64,000 nt of DNA from Bacteroidales bacterium (lineage in GTDB: Bacteria > Bacteroidota > Bacteroidia > Bacteroidales > Bacteroidaceae): positions 1-64,000 of the forward strand of contig JAAYUD010000060.1 of assembly GCA_012517855.1 (NCBI GenBank), written 5' to 3'. Shown here piece after piece: positions 1-8,145 of this stretch. A program made the translations under genes and the position numbers. Every line of letters begins with the position of its first letter. The first letter of the stretch is position 1. Below the pieces are notes generated by a model, which searched no databases, was not told the DNA's origin, and saw only the letters and a program-made list of their open reading frames with translations.

Positions 1-62
1 AGTTAAGCCCCGCTACGCCGATGGTACTGCCCGCAAAGTGGGAGAGTAGGTCGCCGCCGTTT
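1..62 (+). rRNA. rrf: 5S ribosomal RNA, 3' part
   Basis: The first bases match the conserved second half of bacterial 5S rRNA: GAAGTTAAGC-like start, then CGCCGATGGTACTGC and GGGAGAGTAGGTCGCCGCC. The 5' half lies outside the window. This implies a 16S-23S-5S operon ending here on the plus strand. The exact 3' end is estimated from the usual Bacteroides end and could differ by a few bases. Confidence 0.9.
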
Positions 63-67
63 TAAGA

Positions 68-119
68 GGAAGGGTTCCGGTAATGCCGATCAGGCTGCCG
101 GAGCCCTTTCCTTCTTTTT
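68..119 (+). terminator. rRNA operon intrinsic terminator
   Basis: A GC-rich hairpin pairs GGGTTCCGG (72-80) with CCGGAGCCC (98-106), with one G-T wobble, and is followed by a T-rich tract (about 107-119). Its position directly after the 5S gene fits termination of the rRNA operon. Confidence 0.85.
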
Positions 120-502
120 AGGCTATTTAGACTTTCATCCTTTTCCTCCTTTTCATTATATCCATCTTCTTTATCCTTATCATTTTATATTCCTCTTTTC
201 TGTATCCTTCTATTCTGTTTAGGCTTTTTTCTCTTTTCCTTATTCCTGTCTTCTTTGGAACTCAAGTAAAAGTCTGATTCATACGTATTTCCTTTCTCTT
301 CTTTGCTTCATATCCATTTTATTCTTTCTCCATCGGCTTTAATCCGATTCAAATGTCTGGATATTCTTCTGGGCGGGCACGGTTGTTTATATACTAAATT
401 TTATGGAAAATAAATACATATATTTAGTTACTTCAATTTATTTTTTTATTACATTTACAGTAATTTAATTAAGTCCGGTTATATAAATCTAATTATAATA
501 TT
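120..502. other. Gene-free pyrimidine-rich spacer
   Basis: No coding region is apparent between the rRNA terminator and the first kinase. From about 105 to 350 the plus strand is strikingly rich in C and T, with short runs such as CCTTTTCCTCC, and becomes ordinary AT-rich DNA after about 380. The promoter of the downstream kinase should lie in the AT-rich part, but no exact TAnnTTTG box was found there. Confidence 0.6.
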
Positions 503-2830
503 ATGAAATTTATTCCAGAAAGTAAGCTTAAAAGTCTATTAAGTGACAAGCTTGATCCTTTATTCATATTGAATATGGATGGTAATATTATTGAGACAAA
601 TGCAGCAGTAAATTCTATTCTTGGATATAGTTCAGAAGACTTATATAATGAAAACCTTCTGGCTGTATATTCTTCTCGTTATAGAGAAAAAATATCTACT
701 ATTGTGCAATTGGTCATAAAAGGGGATGTTTTCTCTTGCCCATATCCTTTCATTACAAAAAATGGGGAAGTAGTTCCTGTTAATACTAAATTTTATATTG
801 GATGGTGGAAAGAACAGAATGTTATTGTGGCTGTCAGTACAAACTTATCTGCTAAATATTTTTCGCAGGAAATATTTTTTAATATCTTCAATAGCTCTCA
901 GGTAATGATGGCTATAACAACGATTGATTCTAATATTATTTTCAATGTAAATAAAGCTTTTATAGAAACGTTAGGATATCCTTTGGAAGAAATCTCTGGC
1001 AAGACAGTCCGCGAATTGGACATTTATGATAATTATTCTCAGAGAGAGGCCATGCTTAAAGAATTTGCTAGTAAAGGAAGGGCTGAGGGAGAGGCTACGA
1101 TAAGAACGAAATCTGGGGAAGTACTAGAATGTTTGTTTTCTTTTGAACGGATAAAAATACAAAAGGAGCATTACATGATTGCGGCTATCACAAATATTAG
1201 TCAGAGAAAGCAGATGGAGGAAAAGCTAAAGTATTTTATTAATCAGCAGAAATTATTGGTAGATGTTGCACAGCTTCTTAATAAGCCCGGTGATTTTGAT
1301 GATATAATTAATACAGTCTTAAGATTAATAGGCCAACATTCCAATGTCAGTCGTGTTTTTGTATTTAAGAATACGGATGATGAACAATTTACAAGCAATA
1401 CTCACGAGTGGTGTAACGAAGGAATCGATGGTAAGAAAGATGAGTTTCAAATGTTTCCTTTTGCGAAAGTTCCTTCATGGAAAAAAATGCTATTAGAGGA
1501 AGGTCGTATCTTTTCAGAGAATGTTACAGAATTACCTCAGGATATAATTGATTTATTTGAACCATTGAGTGTTAAATCGGTATTGGCATACCCTATTAAT
1601 ATTCAGAATCATTTTTGGGGATTTGTAGGGTTTGATGAGTGTTTGCGGAGTAAAAAATGGCCGGAAGATGAGATCGATTTACTTCTAACAGTCACTAATA
1701 ATATAACTAACGCTTTAGAGCGAAAACTTTATTTGAATCAATATAAAGAAAGTGAATTACGGCTCAGACTTGCATTGAATGGGGCAAAAGAAGGTATGTG
1801 GGATTGGAATTTTCAGACGAATGAAATTTATTTTTCTGATACTTGTTACACAATGCTTGGATATGAAATCGATGAATTATCAAAAAATGGACGTAAGTGG
1901 CAAGATCTTATTCATCCTGAAGATTGGACTAGAGTATCACAGATTTTTGAGAATCATTTAAAAAGTAATGCAGATTATTACGAGAGTGTTTTCCGAGTAA
2001 AAGATAAAGCTGGTGAGTGGAGGTGGATATTGGATCATGGAAAAGTTATTGAAAGAGATAAAGAAGGTAAACCCATTCGGGCTGTTGGAACTCATATTGA
2101 TATAAGTAAGCAGAAAAAATTTGAGCAACAATTACAGGAACTGCTTCTTACCAAAGACAAACTCTTTTCAATTATTGCTCATGATCTTCGTGGTCCGGTA
2201 GGGAGCTTTATGCAAATAATAGAGCTTTTAACGGATGATTTAAATATTACTTCTGATTTGAGGGACAGTTTTTTGAATGAGCTAAAAGTTATGTCAAAGA
2301 ATACCTATTATTTATTAGAAAATTTATTGAATTGGTCTCGATCTCAACGTAATGAAATCGTTTGCAGCCCTAAAATGATTATCTTGAATGAATTAATCAT
2401 CCAAAACATGTCTTTACTCTCGGTGGAGGCAAATAAGAAATCAATAGAAATGCAGTTCAATGAGAAAGTCAATTATGAAGTCTATGCAGATTATGATATG
2501 ATCAATTTGGTGGTTCGAAATTTACTCTCCAATGCAATAAAATTTACTCGTCCTCAAGGATTAATAAAAATTACTCTTTACCAACTAAATGATTTTGTTG
2601 AAGTTATGGTTGAGGATAATGGTGTTGGAATGTCACAAGAAATTGCTGACAACTTATTTATCGATAATAAATTCCGTTCTACATATGGTACTAATAAGGA
2701 AAAAGGTTCGGGCTTAGGGCTTGTGCTATGCAAAGACTTTGTTATTAGGAATGGAGGAACGATAAGGGTTGAAAGTCTATTGGGCGCGGGAAGTAAATTT
2801 ATTTTTTCTGTCCCGCAAAATGCTAAGTGA
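503..2830 (+). CDS. Multi-PAS/GAF sensor histidine kinase
   Basis: A 775-residue apparently soluble sensor kinase. The order is PAS (about 10-120, with NMDGNIIETN and ILGYSSEDL), a second PAS (about 125-240), a GAF-like domain (about 250-415), a third PAS of the PAS_3 type (about 425-545, MLGYEIDEL then WRWILDHG), then the transmitter. The phosphoacceptor is H560 in IIAHDLRGPVG; the ATPase has its N-box (NLLSNAIKF), VEDNGVGM and GSGLGLVLC. No transmembrane segment or signal peptide is visible, so it probably reads an intracellular or diffusible cue such as redox state. No response regulator is adjacent, so it is an orphan kinase with unknown output. Confidence 0.9.
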   Translation: MKFIPESKLKSLLSDKLDPLFILNMDGNIIETNAAVNSILGYSSEDLYNENLLAVYSSRYREKISTIVQLVIKGDVFSCPYPFITKNGEVVPVNTKFYIGWWKEQNVIVAVSTNLSAKYFSQEIFFNIFNSSQVMMAITTIDSNIIFNVNKAFIETLGYPLEEISGKTVRELDIYDNYSQREAMLKEFASKGRAEGEATIRTKSGEVLECLFSFERIKIQKEHYMIAAITNISQRKQMEEKLKYFINQQKLLVDVAQLLNKPGDFDDIINTVLRLIGQHSNVSRVFVFKNTDDEQFTSNTHEWCNEGIDGKKDEFQMFPFAKVPSWKKMLLEEGRIFSENVTELPQDIIDLFEPLSVKSVLAYPINIQNHFWGFVGFDECLRSKKWPEDEIDLLLTVTNNITNALERKLYLNQYKESELRLRLALNGAKEGMWDWNFQTNEIYFSDTCYTMLGYEIDELSKNGRKWQDLIHPEDWTRVSQIFENHLKSNADYYESVFRVKDKAGEWRWILDHGKVIERDKEGKPIRAVGTHIDISKQKKFEQQLQELLLTKDKLFSIIAHDLRGPVGSFMQIIELLTDDLNITSDLRDSFLNELKVMSKNTYYLLENLLNWSRSQRNEIVCSPKMIILNELIIQNMSLLSVEANKKSIEMQFNEKVNYEVYADYDMINLVVRNLLSNAIKFTRPQGLIKITLYQLNDFVEVMVEDNGVGMSQEIADNLFIDNKFRSTYGTNKEKGSGLGLVLCKDFVIRNGGTIRVESLLGAGSKFIFSVPQNAK

Positions 2831-3065
2831 ATATTTTATTAAATTAGTTTCCTAAAAGTTTGTTTCTGGGTTATATACAATTTTTATATAGGGATATATA
2901 ATGGATTATTCACAAATGAATGCAATTCTTTTTGTTGATATAAATATTTTCGGATACACTCTTATTCTGTATTTTTTCAAGTTTTGTAAGGACTAGAAGG
3001 AATATATAAGCGAGCATATACTGTCTTTGTTATTTATCAGAAGTTGCATTGAGTTCTTGTGAAGG

Positions 3066-3096
3066 CTTGTAAATTGTCCTTAAATTAGTATCTTTG
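3066..3096 (+). promoter_or_regulatory. Bacteroidetes-type promoter
   Basis: CTTG (3066-3069) is separated by 19 bp from TATCTTTG (3089-3096), a perfect TAnnTTTG -7 box with a 3/4 match to the -33 TTTG. Transcription would begin about 10 bases before the ATG at 3113, so the leader is very short. Confidence 0.6.
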
Positions 3097-3112
3097 TCTT
3101 TAGAAAATAGAG

Positions 3113-3862
3113 ATGATGGTTCGTAAAAAACAAATAGCTGATATTTATTCGTTGCATTATAATAAGAAGTTTGCACTGCAATTGGATGATTTTGTCGTTG
3201 ACGTTGAGCGTAAGTGGATAAAGACAATTAGATTGTCGATATCAAAAGAAAATGCTCATGCTCATCTTTCGGCTCCAGCAATCATGACCGATAAACAGAT
3301 AAAAGATTTTTTGACTAGCAAGATAGATTGGATCAGAGAAAATAAGGTGAAAATGGAGAAACTGATCCTGGCTGATGAAAAACAGTATTGGACGGGAGAC
3401 ACCATTTATTTCTTAGGAAATCCATATACACTCTGTATTATCAATAGGGACAAACCACCCAAAATTGAAGTTGAAGACGATAAAATTAATGTCTATTGTC
3501 GACCTCAATATACTGTTGAAATGCGAAAAACATTGATCCGCGAGTGGTATCGTCGGCAACTGTATGTTATACTTCCTCCATTCGTTGCTAAATGGGAAAA
3601 TATATTGAAGGTTAAAACGACTGGTATTCAAGTCAACCAGGCTCAAACGCTGTGGGGCAGTTGCAACGTGCGCACCCACCATGTACATTTCAGTATTAAT
3701 TTAGCTAGAAAGCCCTTGCGCTGTATTGAGTATGTAGTTGCTCACGAACTGACACATCTCATTGTAAGAGGGCATAACGATAAGTTCTACAGCATACTTG
3801 ATGGTTCTTTTGAAGATGCTGCAGAAGTAAAACGAATGCTTAAGCAGAAAGAAGGATATTAA
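3113..3862 (+). CDS. SprT-like / YgjP-like zinc metallopeptidase
   Basis: A 249-residue protein of the DUF45 (YgjP/WLM-like) metallopeptidase family. The zinc site is HELTH at residues 211-215, followed by RGHNDKFY, the usual GH-x3-F/Y third-ligand region. Upstream are the family's WGSC segment and INLARKP strand. These proteins are often neighbours of type I restriction systems or DNA-repair genes, but neither is visible here, and the substrate is unknown. ATGATG at 3113 and 3116 gives two equally possible starts. Its end overlaps the convergent polyferredoxin gene by 4 bases. Confidence 0.85.
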   Translation: MMVRKKQIADIYSLHYNKKFALQLDDFVVDVERKWIKTIRLSISKENAHAHLSAPAIMTDKQIKDFLTSKIDWIRENKVKMEKLILADEKQYWTGDTIYFLGNPYTLCIINRDKPPKIEVEDDKINVYCRPQYTVEMRKTLIREWYRRQLYVILPPFVAKWENILKVKTTGIQVNQAQTLWGSCNVRTHHVHFSINLARKPLRCIEYVVAHELTHLIVRGHNDKFYSILDGSFEDAAEVKRMLKQKEGY

Positions 3863-5373
3863 ATATGCTTGTGCACCAAATGTCCTTCGACATAAATAGC
3901 ACTGAAAGGGCGTGCAGGACAAACCGATTCGCACATGCCGCAACCGATGCAACGAGTTGTGTCGACGACGGGTATTTTAGGAGAATAATCGTCAGTAGGG
4001 TTTTTTACCATCATTTGGATAGCTCCGTTAGGACAGTGGCGTGCACAGTTTCCACAGGTAATACCATCGGTATTAATTAAACAGTTCTTGCTTATCCATA
4101 CGGCATGTCCTAGTTGGATAGAAGATTTTTCGGCACGTGTTATCGGGCGTATCGCCCCGGTAGGGCATACGTGGGAGCATCTCGTACATTCGGGACGGCA
4201 AGCACCTTCTTGAAATTGCATTTCGGGTTGCATCAGGGTAGACAATCCACTTGATGGGTGCAACACTTGATTGGGACATTCTGTGATACAGAGTTGGCAA
4301 GCCGTACAATGCTGGGCTAGATGAGCGGCACTTAGTGCTCCCGGAGGAACGAGTTTCGTTTTACGTCGGGGTATTTCTTTGTTTTTTATCGCAGCCAAAC
4401 CGCCGTCGACATTCTTTTTTTGAGCTTTTATCGTGGCAGCGACGGCTACCGTACCTGCCATAGTCAGGAATGTGCGGCGAGAAGCTTCTGCATCGGTCTT
4501 TATTTTTTCTTCGAGTGTCGTTTTCTTTTTCTCTATTTTTGTTTTCTTTATTAATGGCATGAATTTGTATTGAATAGCATTCTTGTGACATTTTCCGGTG
4601 CAATTCATGCAAACGACGCATCGGCTATAGTCTATTTCGTGCGTATCGCTATTGATGCACGATGATTTACAGTTCTTAGCGCAAAGTTTACAACTGTTGC
4701 ACTTTGTAGTATCAATACTTATTTTGAAAAGAGAGAAACGGGAAACAAAGCCGAGGAGCGTTCCTACAGGGCAAACAGTGTTGCAGTAAGTACGCCCGTT
4801 TCGGACAGCCAAGAGCCCTACAACGATGGTTGTTAGTATAGCAACTGAAAGGGTTATGACACTCTTCAGCCATACGTAATGGGTATGGTAGAAAGCATAG
4901 CTGTTTAATCTCTCGGCAATATAGGCCAAGAAGTCGTTTCCCAATTGATAGACTGGTGCGAAGATGTTAGATGCTATTCTGCCGTATGCACTGTAAGGTT
5001 CTATAAGTCCCGCAATGGAGCCAAAACCTGCGACTAATAATATAATGAAAGCAACGAGAACAATGCAGCGCAATATCCTCTTCTCCGGTGAAAAATGGAA
5101 ACGGTTTTGTTTGAACTTTCCACGAATGTGGGAAATCGCGTCTTGAAAAGCACCCAAAGGACAAACGATGGAACAATAAATGCGCCCAAATAAGAATGTT
5201 AATAGCAAAAGAGCTATCACAACAACAACATTCACCGCTAAGATAGCAGGCAAAAGTTGAATCTTTGCCATCCAAGCGAAATAGGTCTTTATGATTCCTG
5301 TGAAATCAAGAAATAACAACGTAATAAATACAAAAAAGATGATTTCCAGTGCGATTCTTATCTTTCGTAACAT
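3859..5373 (-). CDS. NapH/NapG-like fused membrane polyferredoxin
   Basis: A 504-residue iron-sulfur protein in two parts. Residues 1 to about 230 are NapH/MauN-like, with several membrane segments and two CxxxCP motifs (GRIYCSIVCPLG, GRTYCNTVCPVG). Two 4Fe-4S cysteine clusters follow (CNSCKLCAKNC, CVVCMNCTGKC). Then comes an internal SRRTFLTMAG motif with a hydrophobic stretch, resembling a twin-arginine signal, and a NapG-like domain with four further cysteine groups, including CTACQLCITECP and CIGCGMCESVCP. In nitrate reductase systems NapH and NapG are separate subunits of a quinol dehydrogenase; here they appear as one chain. It lies 11 bases downstream of the Tat-type aldo/keto reductase, presumably one operon, so electron transfer between quinones and that partner is a reasonable inference. 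Confidence 0.85.
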   Translation of the reverse strand: MLRKIRIALEIIFFVFITLLFLDFTGIIKTYFAWMAKIQLLPAILAVNVVVVIALLLLTFLFGRIYCSIVCPLGAFQDAISHIRGKFKQNRFHFSPEKRILRCIVLVAFIILLVAGFGSIAGLIEPYSAYGRIASNIFAPVYQLGNDFLAYIAERLNSYAFYHTHYVWLKSVITLSVAILTTIVVGLLAVRNGRTYCNTVCPVGTLLGFVSRFSLFKISIDTTKCNSCKLCAKNCKSSCINSDTHEIDYSRCVVCMNCTGKCHKNAIQYKFMPLIKKTKIEKKKTTLEEKIKTDAEASRRTFLTMAGTVAVAATIKAQKKNVDGGLAAIKNKEIPRRKTKLVPPGALSAAHLAQHCTACQLCITECPNQVLHPSSGLSTLMQPEMQFQEGACRPECTRCSHVCPTGAIRPITRAEKSSIQLGHAVWISKNCLINTDGITCGNCARHCPNGAIQMMVKNPTDDYSPKIPVVDTTRCIGCGMCESVCPARPFSAIYVEGHLVHKHI

Positions 5374-5384
5374 ATCTGCTTTTT

Positions 5385-6761
5385 TTAGAGTTCTGTACTT
5401 TGTAATTTCAGTTTATTGGTAAACTGGTCTATTTTTTCCATTTCGGTAGGTATCTCTATGTGTTGTGGACATTTGGGCAGGCAGGCACCACAGTTGACAC
5501 AATTTTGAGGTTGTCGTTGGCGTGGCACGGCACGATCCAAGCCCAATAAGAAAGCGCGTCGGGCTTTTCGGTATTCTTTGTCTTGAATGTTTGTAGGGTA
5601 GTTGCCTTCGTCAAGGCATTTATTGTACTGTGCAAATATACCGGGTATATCGAGTCCGTATGGACAAGGCATGCAATACTTGCAGCCTGTACAACTGATG
5701 TATGGAAACTTGCTGATTCCATCGACAATATCATTGAGTGCGCTTTTCTCTTTATCGGTTACAGGATGAAGAGGGGAATAAGTCTTAATATTTTCTTGAA
5801 GATTTTCCATATAAGTCATACCGCTTAATACTGTCAGCACATCCGGATAAGAGCCTGCATACCGAAAAGCCCATGCAGCGGCAGAATCGTCCGGACGCAT
5901 TTGTTTCAATTTCTCGAATAAATGAAATTCAATTTTCGCCAAACGGCCTCCACGGAGTGGTTCCATAATGACGGACTGAATATTATACTTTTTCAACTGT
6001 CCGTATAGATAATTGGCATTGACATCGTCTTTGGAAGCATGTTCCCAATCAAAGTAGTTAAGTTGAATCTGAACGAAATCCCAATGTACCTTATTGTGCA
6101 TGGACAAAGCATAGTCGAATACCTGTGGGTTGCCATGGAATGAGAATCCTAAATTTCTAATGCGTCCGCCCTTGCGTTCTTCGATTAAGAAATCGAGCAT
6201 ACCATTATTTATAAAACGCTTTTGGTAATCTTCTATGCTTCGCCCAATAGCATGTAGCAAATAATAATCCAGATGATCGACTTGCAGTTTTTTGAAAGAA
6301 TCGTGATACATTTCCATCGATGCTTCTCGAGTTGCTGGTGCTTCATCATCGTCAATGAAGTTCGATAACTTGGTTGCTACAAGAAACTTATTGCGGGGAT
6401 GTTTTTTCAAGGCAATGCCTACAGCTTCTTCGGATTTGCCTTGGCAATAGCGTGGTGATGTATCAAAATAATTCACCCCATGTGTTATTGCATAATCAGT
6501 AAGTTTATTGACCATGTCTTGATCGATAACGTCATCATCATCTTCATGGATCTTTGGTTTAGTAGGGAGGCGCATACAGCCATACCCCAATATGGATACT
6601 TTATCGCCCGAATTTCGATTGGTTCGATAAGTCATTTTCCCTATAGGGACGTCTCCATTACTTTCTTTGGTATTGCAACCATAAATGGCAGCGGTTGTGA
6701 TAACAGAACCCACTCCTATGGTCTTAAGAAAATCACGTCGATTGATATGTTTTCTGTTCAT
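5385..6761 (-). CDS. Tat-exported aldo/keto reductase with ferredoxin tail
   Basis: A 458-residue protein. The N-terminus has a twin-arginine motif (NRRDFLKTIG), a hydrophobic stretch and AIYGC, a lipobox-like end, so it may be a Tat-exported lipoprotein. The middle is an aldo/keto reductase barrel (ILGYGCMRLP, FDTSPRYCQGKSE, DYYLLHAIG). The C-terminus carries two cysteine clusters, CTGCKYCMPCPYG and CVNCGACLPKCP, which bind 4Fe-4S in related proteins. The gene precedes the NapH/NapG-like gene by 11 bases. The natural substrate cannot be deduced. Export plus iron-sulfur clusters suggests it takes electrons from the membrane partner rather than from cytosolic NADPH, which is an inference. Confidence 0.85.
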   Translation of the reverse strand: MNRKHINRRDFLKTIGVGSVITTAAIYGCNTKESNGDVPIGKMTYRTNRNSGDKVSILGYGCMRLPTKPKIHEDDDDVIDQDMVNKLTDYAITHGVNYFDTSPRYCQGKSEEAVGIALKKHPRNKFLVATKLSNFIDDDEAPATREASMEMYHDSFKKLQVDHLDYYLLHAIGRSIEDYQKRFINNGMLDFLIEERKGGRIRNLGFSFHGNPQVFDYALSMHNKVHWDFVQIQLNYFDWEHASKDDVNANYLYGQLKKYNIQSVIMEPLRGGRLAKIEFHLFEKLKQMRPDDSAAAWAFRYAGSYPDVLTVLSGMTYMENLQENIKTYSPLHPVTDKEKSALNDIVDGISKFPYISCTGCKYCMPCPYGLDIPGIFAQYNKCLDEGNYPTNIQDKEYRKARRAFLLGLDRAVPRQRQPQNCVNCGACLPKCPQHIEIPTEMEKIDQFTNKLKLQSTEL

Positions 6762-6800
6762 CTTATATTCGTTTTGCTAATATTATGTTCTGATTTCATA

Positions 6801-6808
6801 CAAAAATA
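6801..6808 (-). promoter_or_regulatory. -7 box for the aldo/keto reductase operon
   Basis: The minus strand reads TATTTTTG here, a perfect TAnnTTTG, 40 bases upstream of the aldo/keto reductase start. A weak TTTA is about 22 bases further upstream in place of TTTG. Confidence 0.45.
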
Positions 6809-6855
6809 GAGAAAATAATCCATTATTAGCTAAAGTAAATGACTTAAATAAAGTC

Positions 6856-6863
6856 TATTTTTG
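6856..6863 (+). promoter_or_regulatory. -7 box for glycerate kinase
   Basis: TATTTTTG matches TAnnTTTG perfectly and lies 137 bases before the chosen glycerate kinase start. No clear TTTG was found at the -33 distance. Confidence 0.4.
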
Positions 6864-6999
6864 CATAATTTGTGAGTCACATATTTAAATGACATTGAAA
6901 AAGCCCCGTATTGAGTATACAAATAAAAGAAATAATCTTTTACTTTGCATAGCGATCGCATATTATAGAAATAGGTTATATCCATCAATTGAATGTATA

Positions 7000-8145
7000 A
7001 TGAAAATAGTTCTTGCTATTGATTCTTTTAAGGGATGTTTATCGTCCATCGAAGTGGAAAAGGCTGCTAGAGAAGGCATTTTGAAAATCTATCCATCGGC
7101 GGTAGTCGTTTCATTACCGATTGCTGATGGGGGCGAAGGAACACTTGAGGCGATGTTGAGTGTGAATGAAGCAATAAAAACAGTATCGATTGTAGCACAC
7201 GATCCATTGATGCGTCCCATAGAGACTTTTTACGGCATGTCTCCTGATGGCAAGATTGCTATATTGGAGATGGCCAAAACATGTGGCTTGACTTTGTTAT
7301 CGGATACAGAACGCAATCCGTTGTTGACTACTTCTTTTGGATTGGGCGAACAAATAGCAGATGCTATAGATAAAGGGTGTAAGCAAATAATAATAGCAGT
7401 GGGTGGCAGTGCTACCAATGATGCAGGAATCGGTATGTTGCAGGCATTGGGTTATCGTTTTTATGATAAGTCGGGGAAGCCTGTAGCCAATAATGCAAAG
7501 GCTTTGATGCAAACAGAACATATTGATTTGACATTTGCTAAGAAGTTTCCGCTCGATTGTTCTATTACTGTTGCCGTTGACGTAGCAAATCCTCTGTTTG
7601 GAGAGAATGGAGCAGCCTTTGTCTTTGCTCCACAGAAGGGAGCATCACCTAGAATGGTCGAAAACCTAGATAAAGCACTTCGTCATTTTGCTGAAATTGT
7701 AGCCCAGTGTTTTGGTCAAGATTATTCTCACTTACCGGGAATGGGAGCGGCAGGCGGTGTGGGTTTTGCTCTGAAAAGCTTTATGAATGCCAACTTTGAA
7801 TCGGGGATTGATTTGCTACTCGATTATGTTAACTTTGACCGATTGATAATCGATTCAGATCTTATTATAACAGGTGAGGGGGCTATGGATCGTCAGACGT
7901 TGATGGGAAAAGTTCCGTTTGGTATTGTGAAGCGTTCGGCGGCATATCGTAAGGACGTGATTGCCATAGCAGGAAAAGTTACCGACAAAAGCCTACTCAT
8001 AACCAACGGCTTTAAAGATATTTTTTGCATTAATAGTCCCGACGTAGAATCGACATTGGCCTTAAAAGCTGATTACGCTTATGGACAGGTGATGAAGACA
8101 GTCGAAAAAATTATGAAGTCTTTCCGACCTCATCCCGTCCTATAG
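7000..8145 (+). CDS. Glycerate kinase, GlxK/GarK type
   Basis: Phosphorylates D-glycerate with ATP, feeding it into glycolysis as phosphoglycerate. From the ATG at 7000 the protein is 381 residues, the usual length, and starts with the family's MKIVLAIDSFKGCLSS. Other family motifs are LPIADGGEGT, GGSATNDAGIG, LPGMGAAGG and ITGEGAMDRQT. The open frame extends upstream to 6889, but those 37 residues have no family similarity. The 3' end overlaps the convergent histidine kinase gene by 35 bases. Confidence 0.92.
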   Translation: MKIVLAIDSFKGCLSSIEVEKAAREGILKIYPSAVVVSLPIADGGEGTLEAMLSVNEAIKTVSIVAHDPLMRPIETFYGMSPDGKIAILEMAKTCGLTLLSDTERNPLLTTSFGLGEQIADAIDKGCKQIIIAVGGSATNDAGIGMLQALGYRFYDKSGKPVANNAKALMQTEHIDLTFAKKFPLDCSITVAVDVANPLFGENGAAFVFAPQKGASPRMVENLDKALRHFAEIVAQCFGQDYSHLPGMGAAGGVGFALKSFMNANFESGIDLLLDYVNFDRLIIDSDLIITGEGAMDRQTLMGKVPFGIVKRSAAYRKDVIAIAGKVTDKSLLITNGFKDIFCINSPDVESTLALKADYAYGQVMKTVEKIMKSFRPHPVL

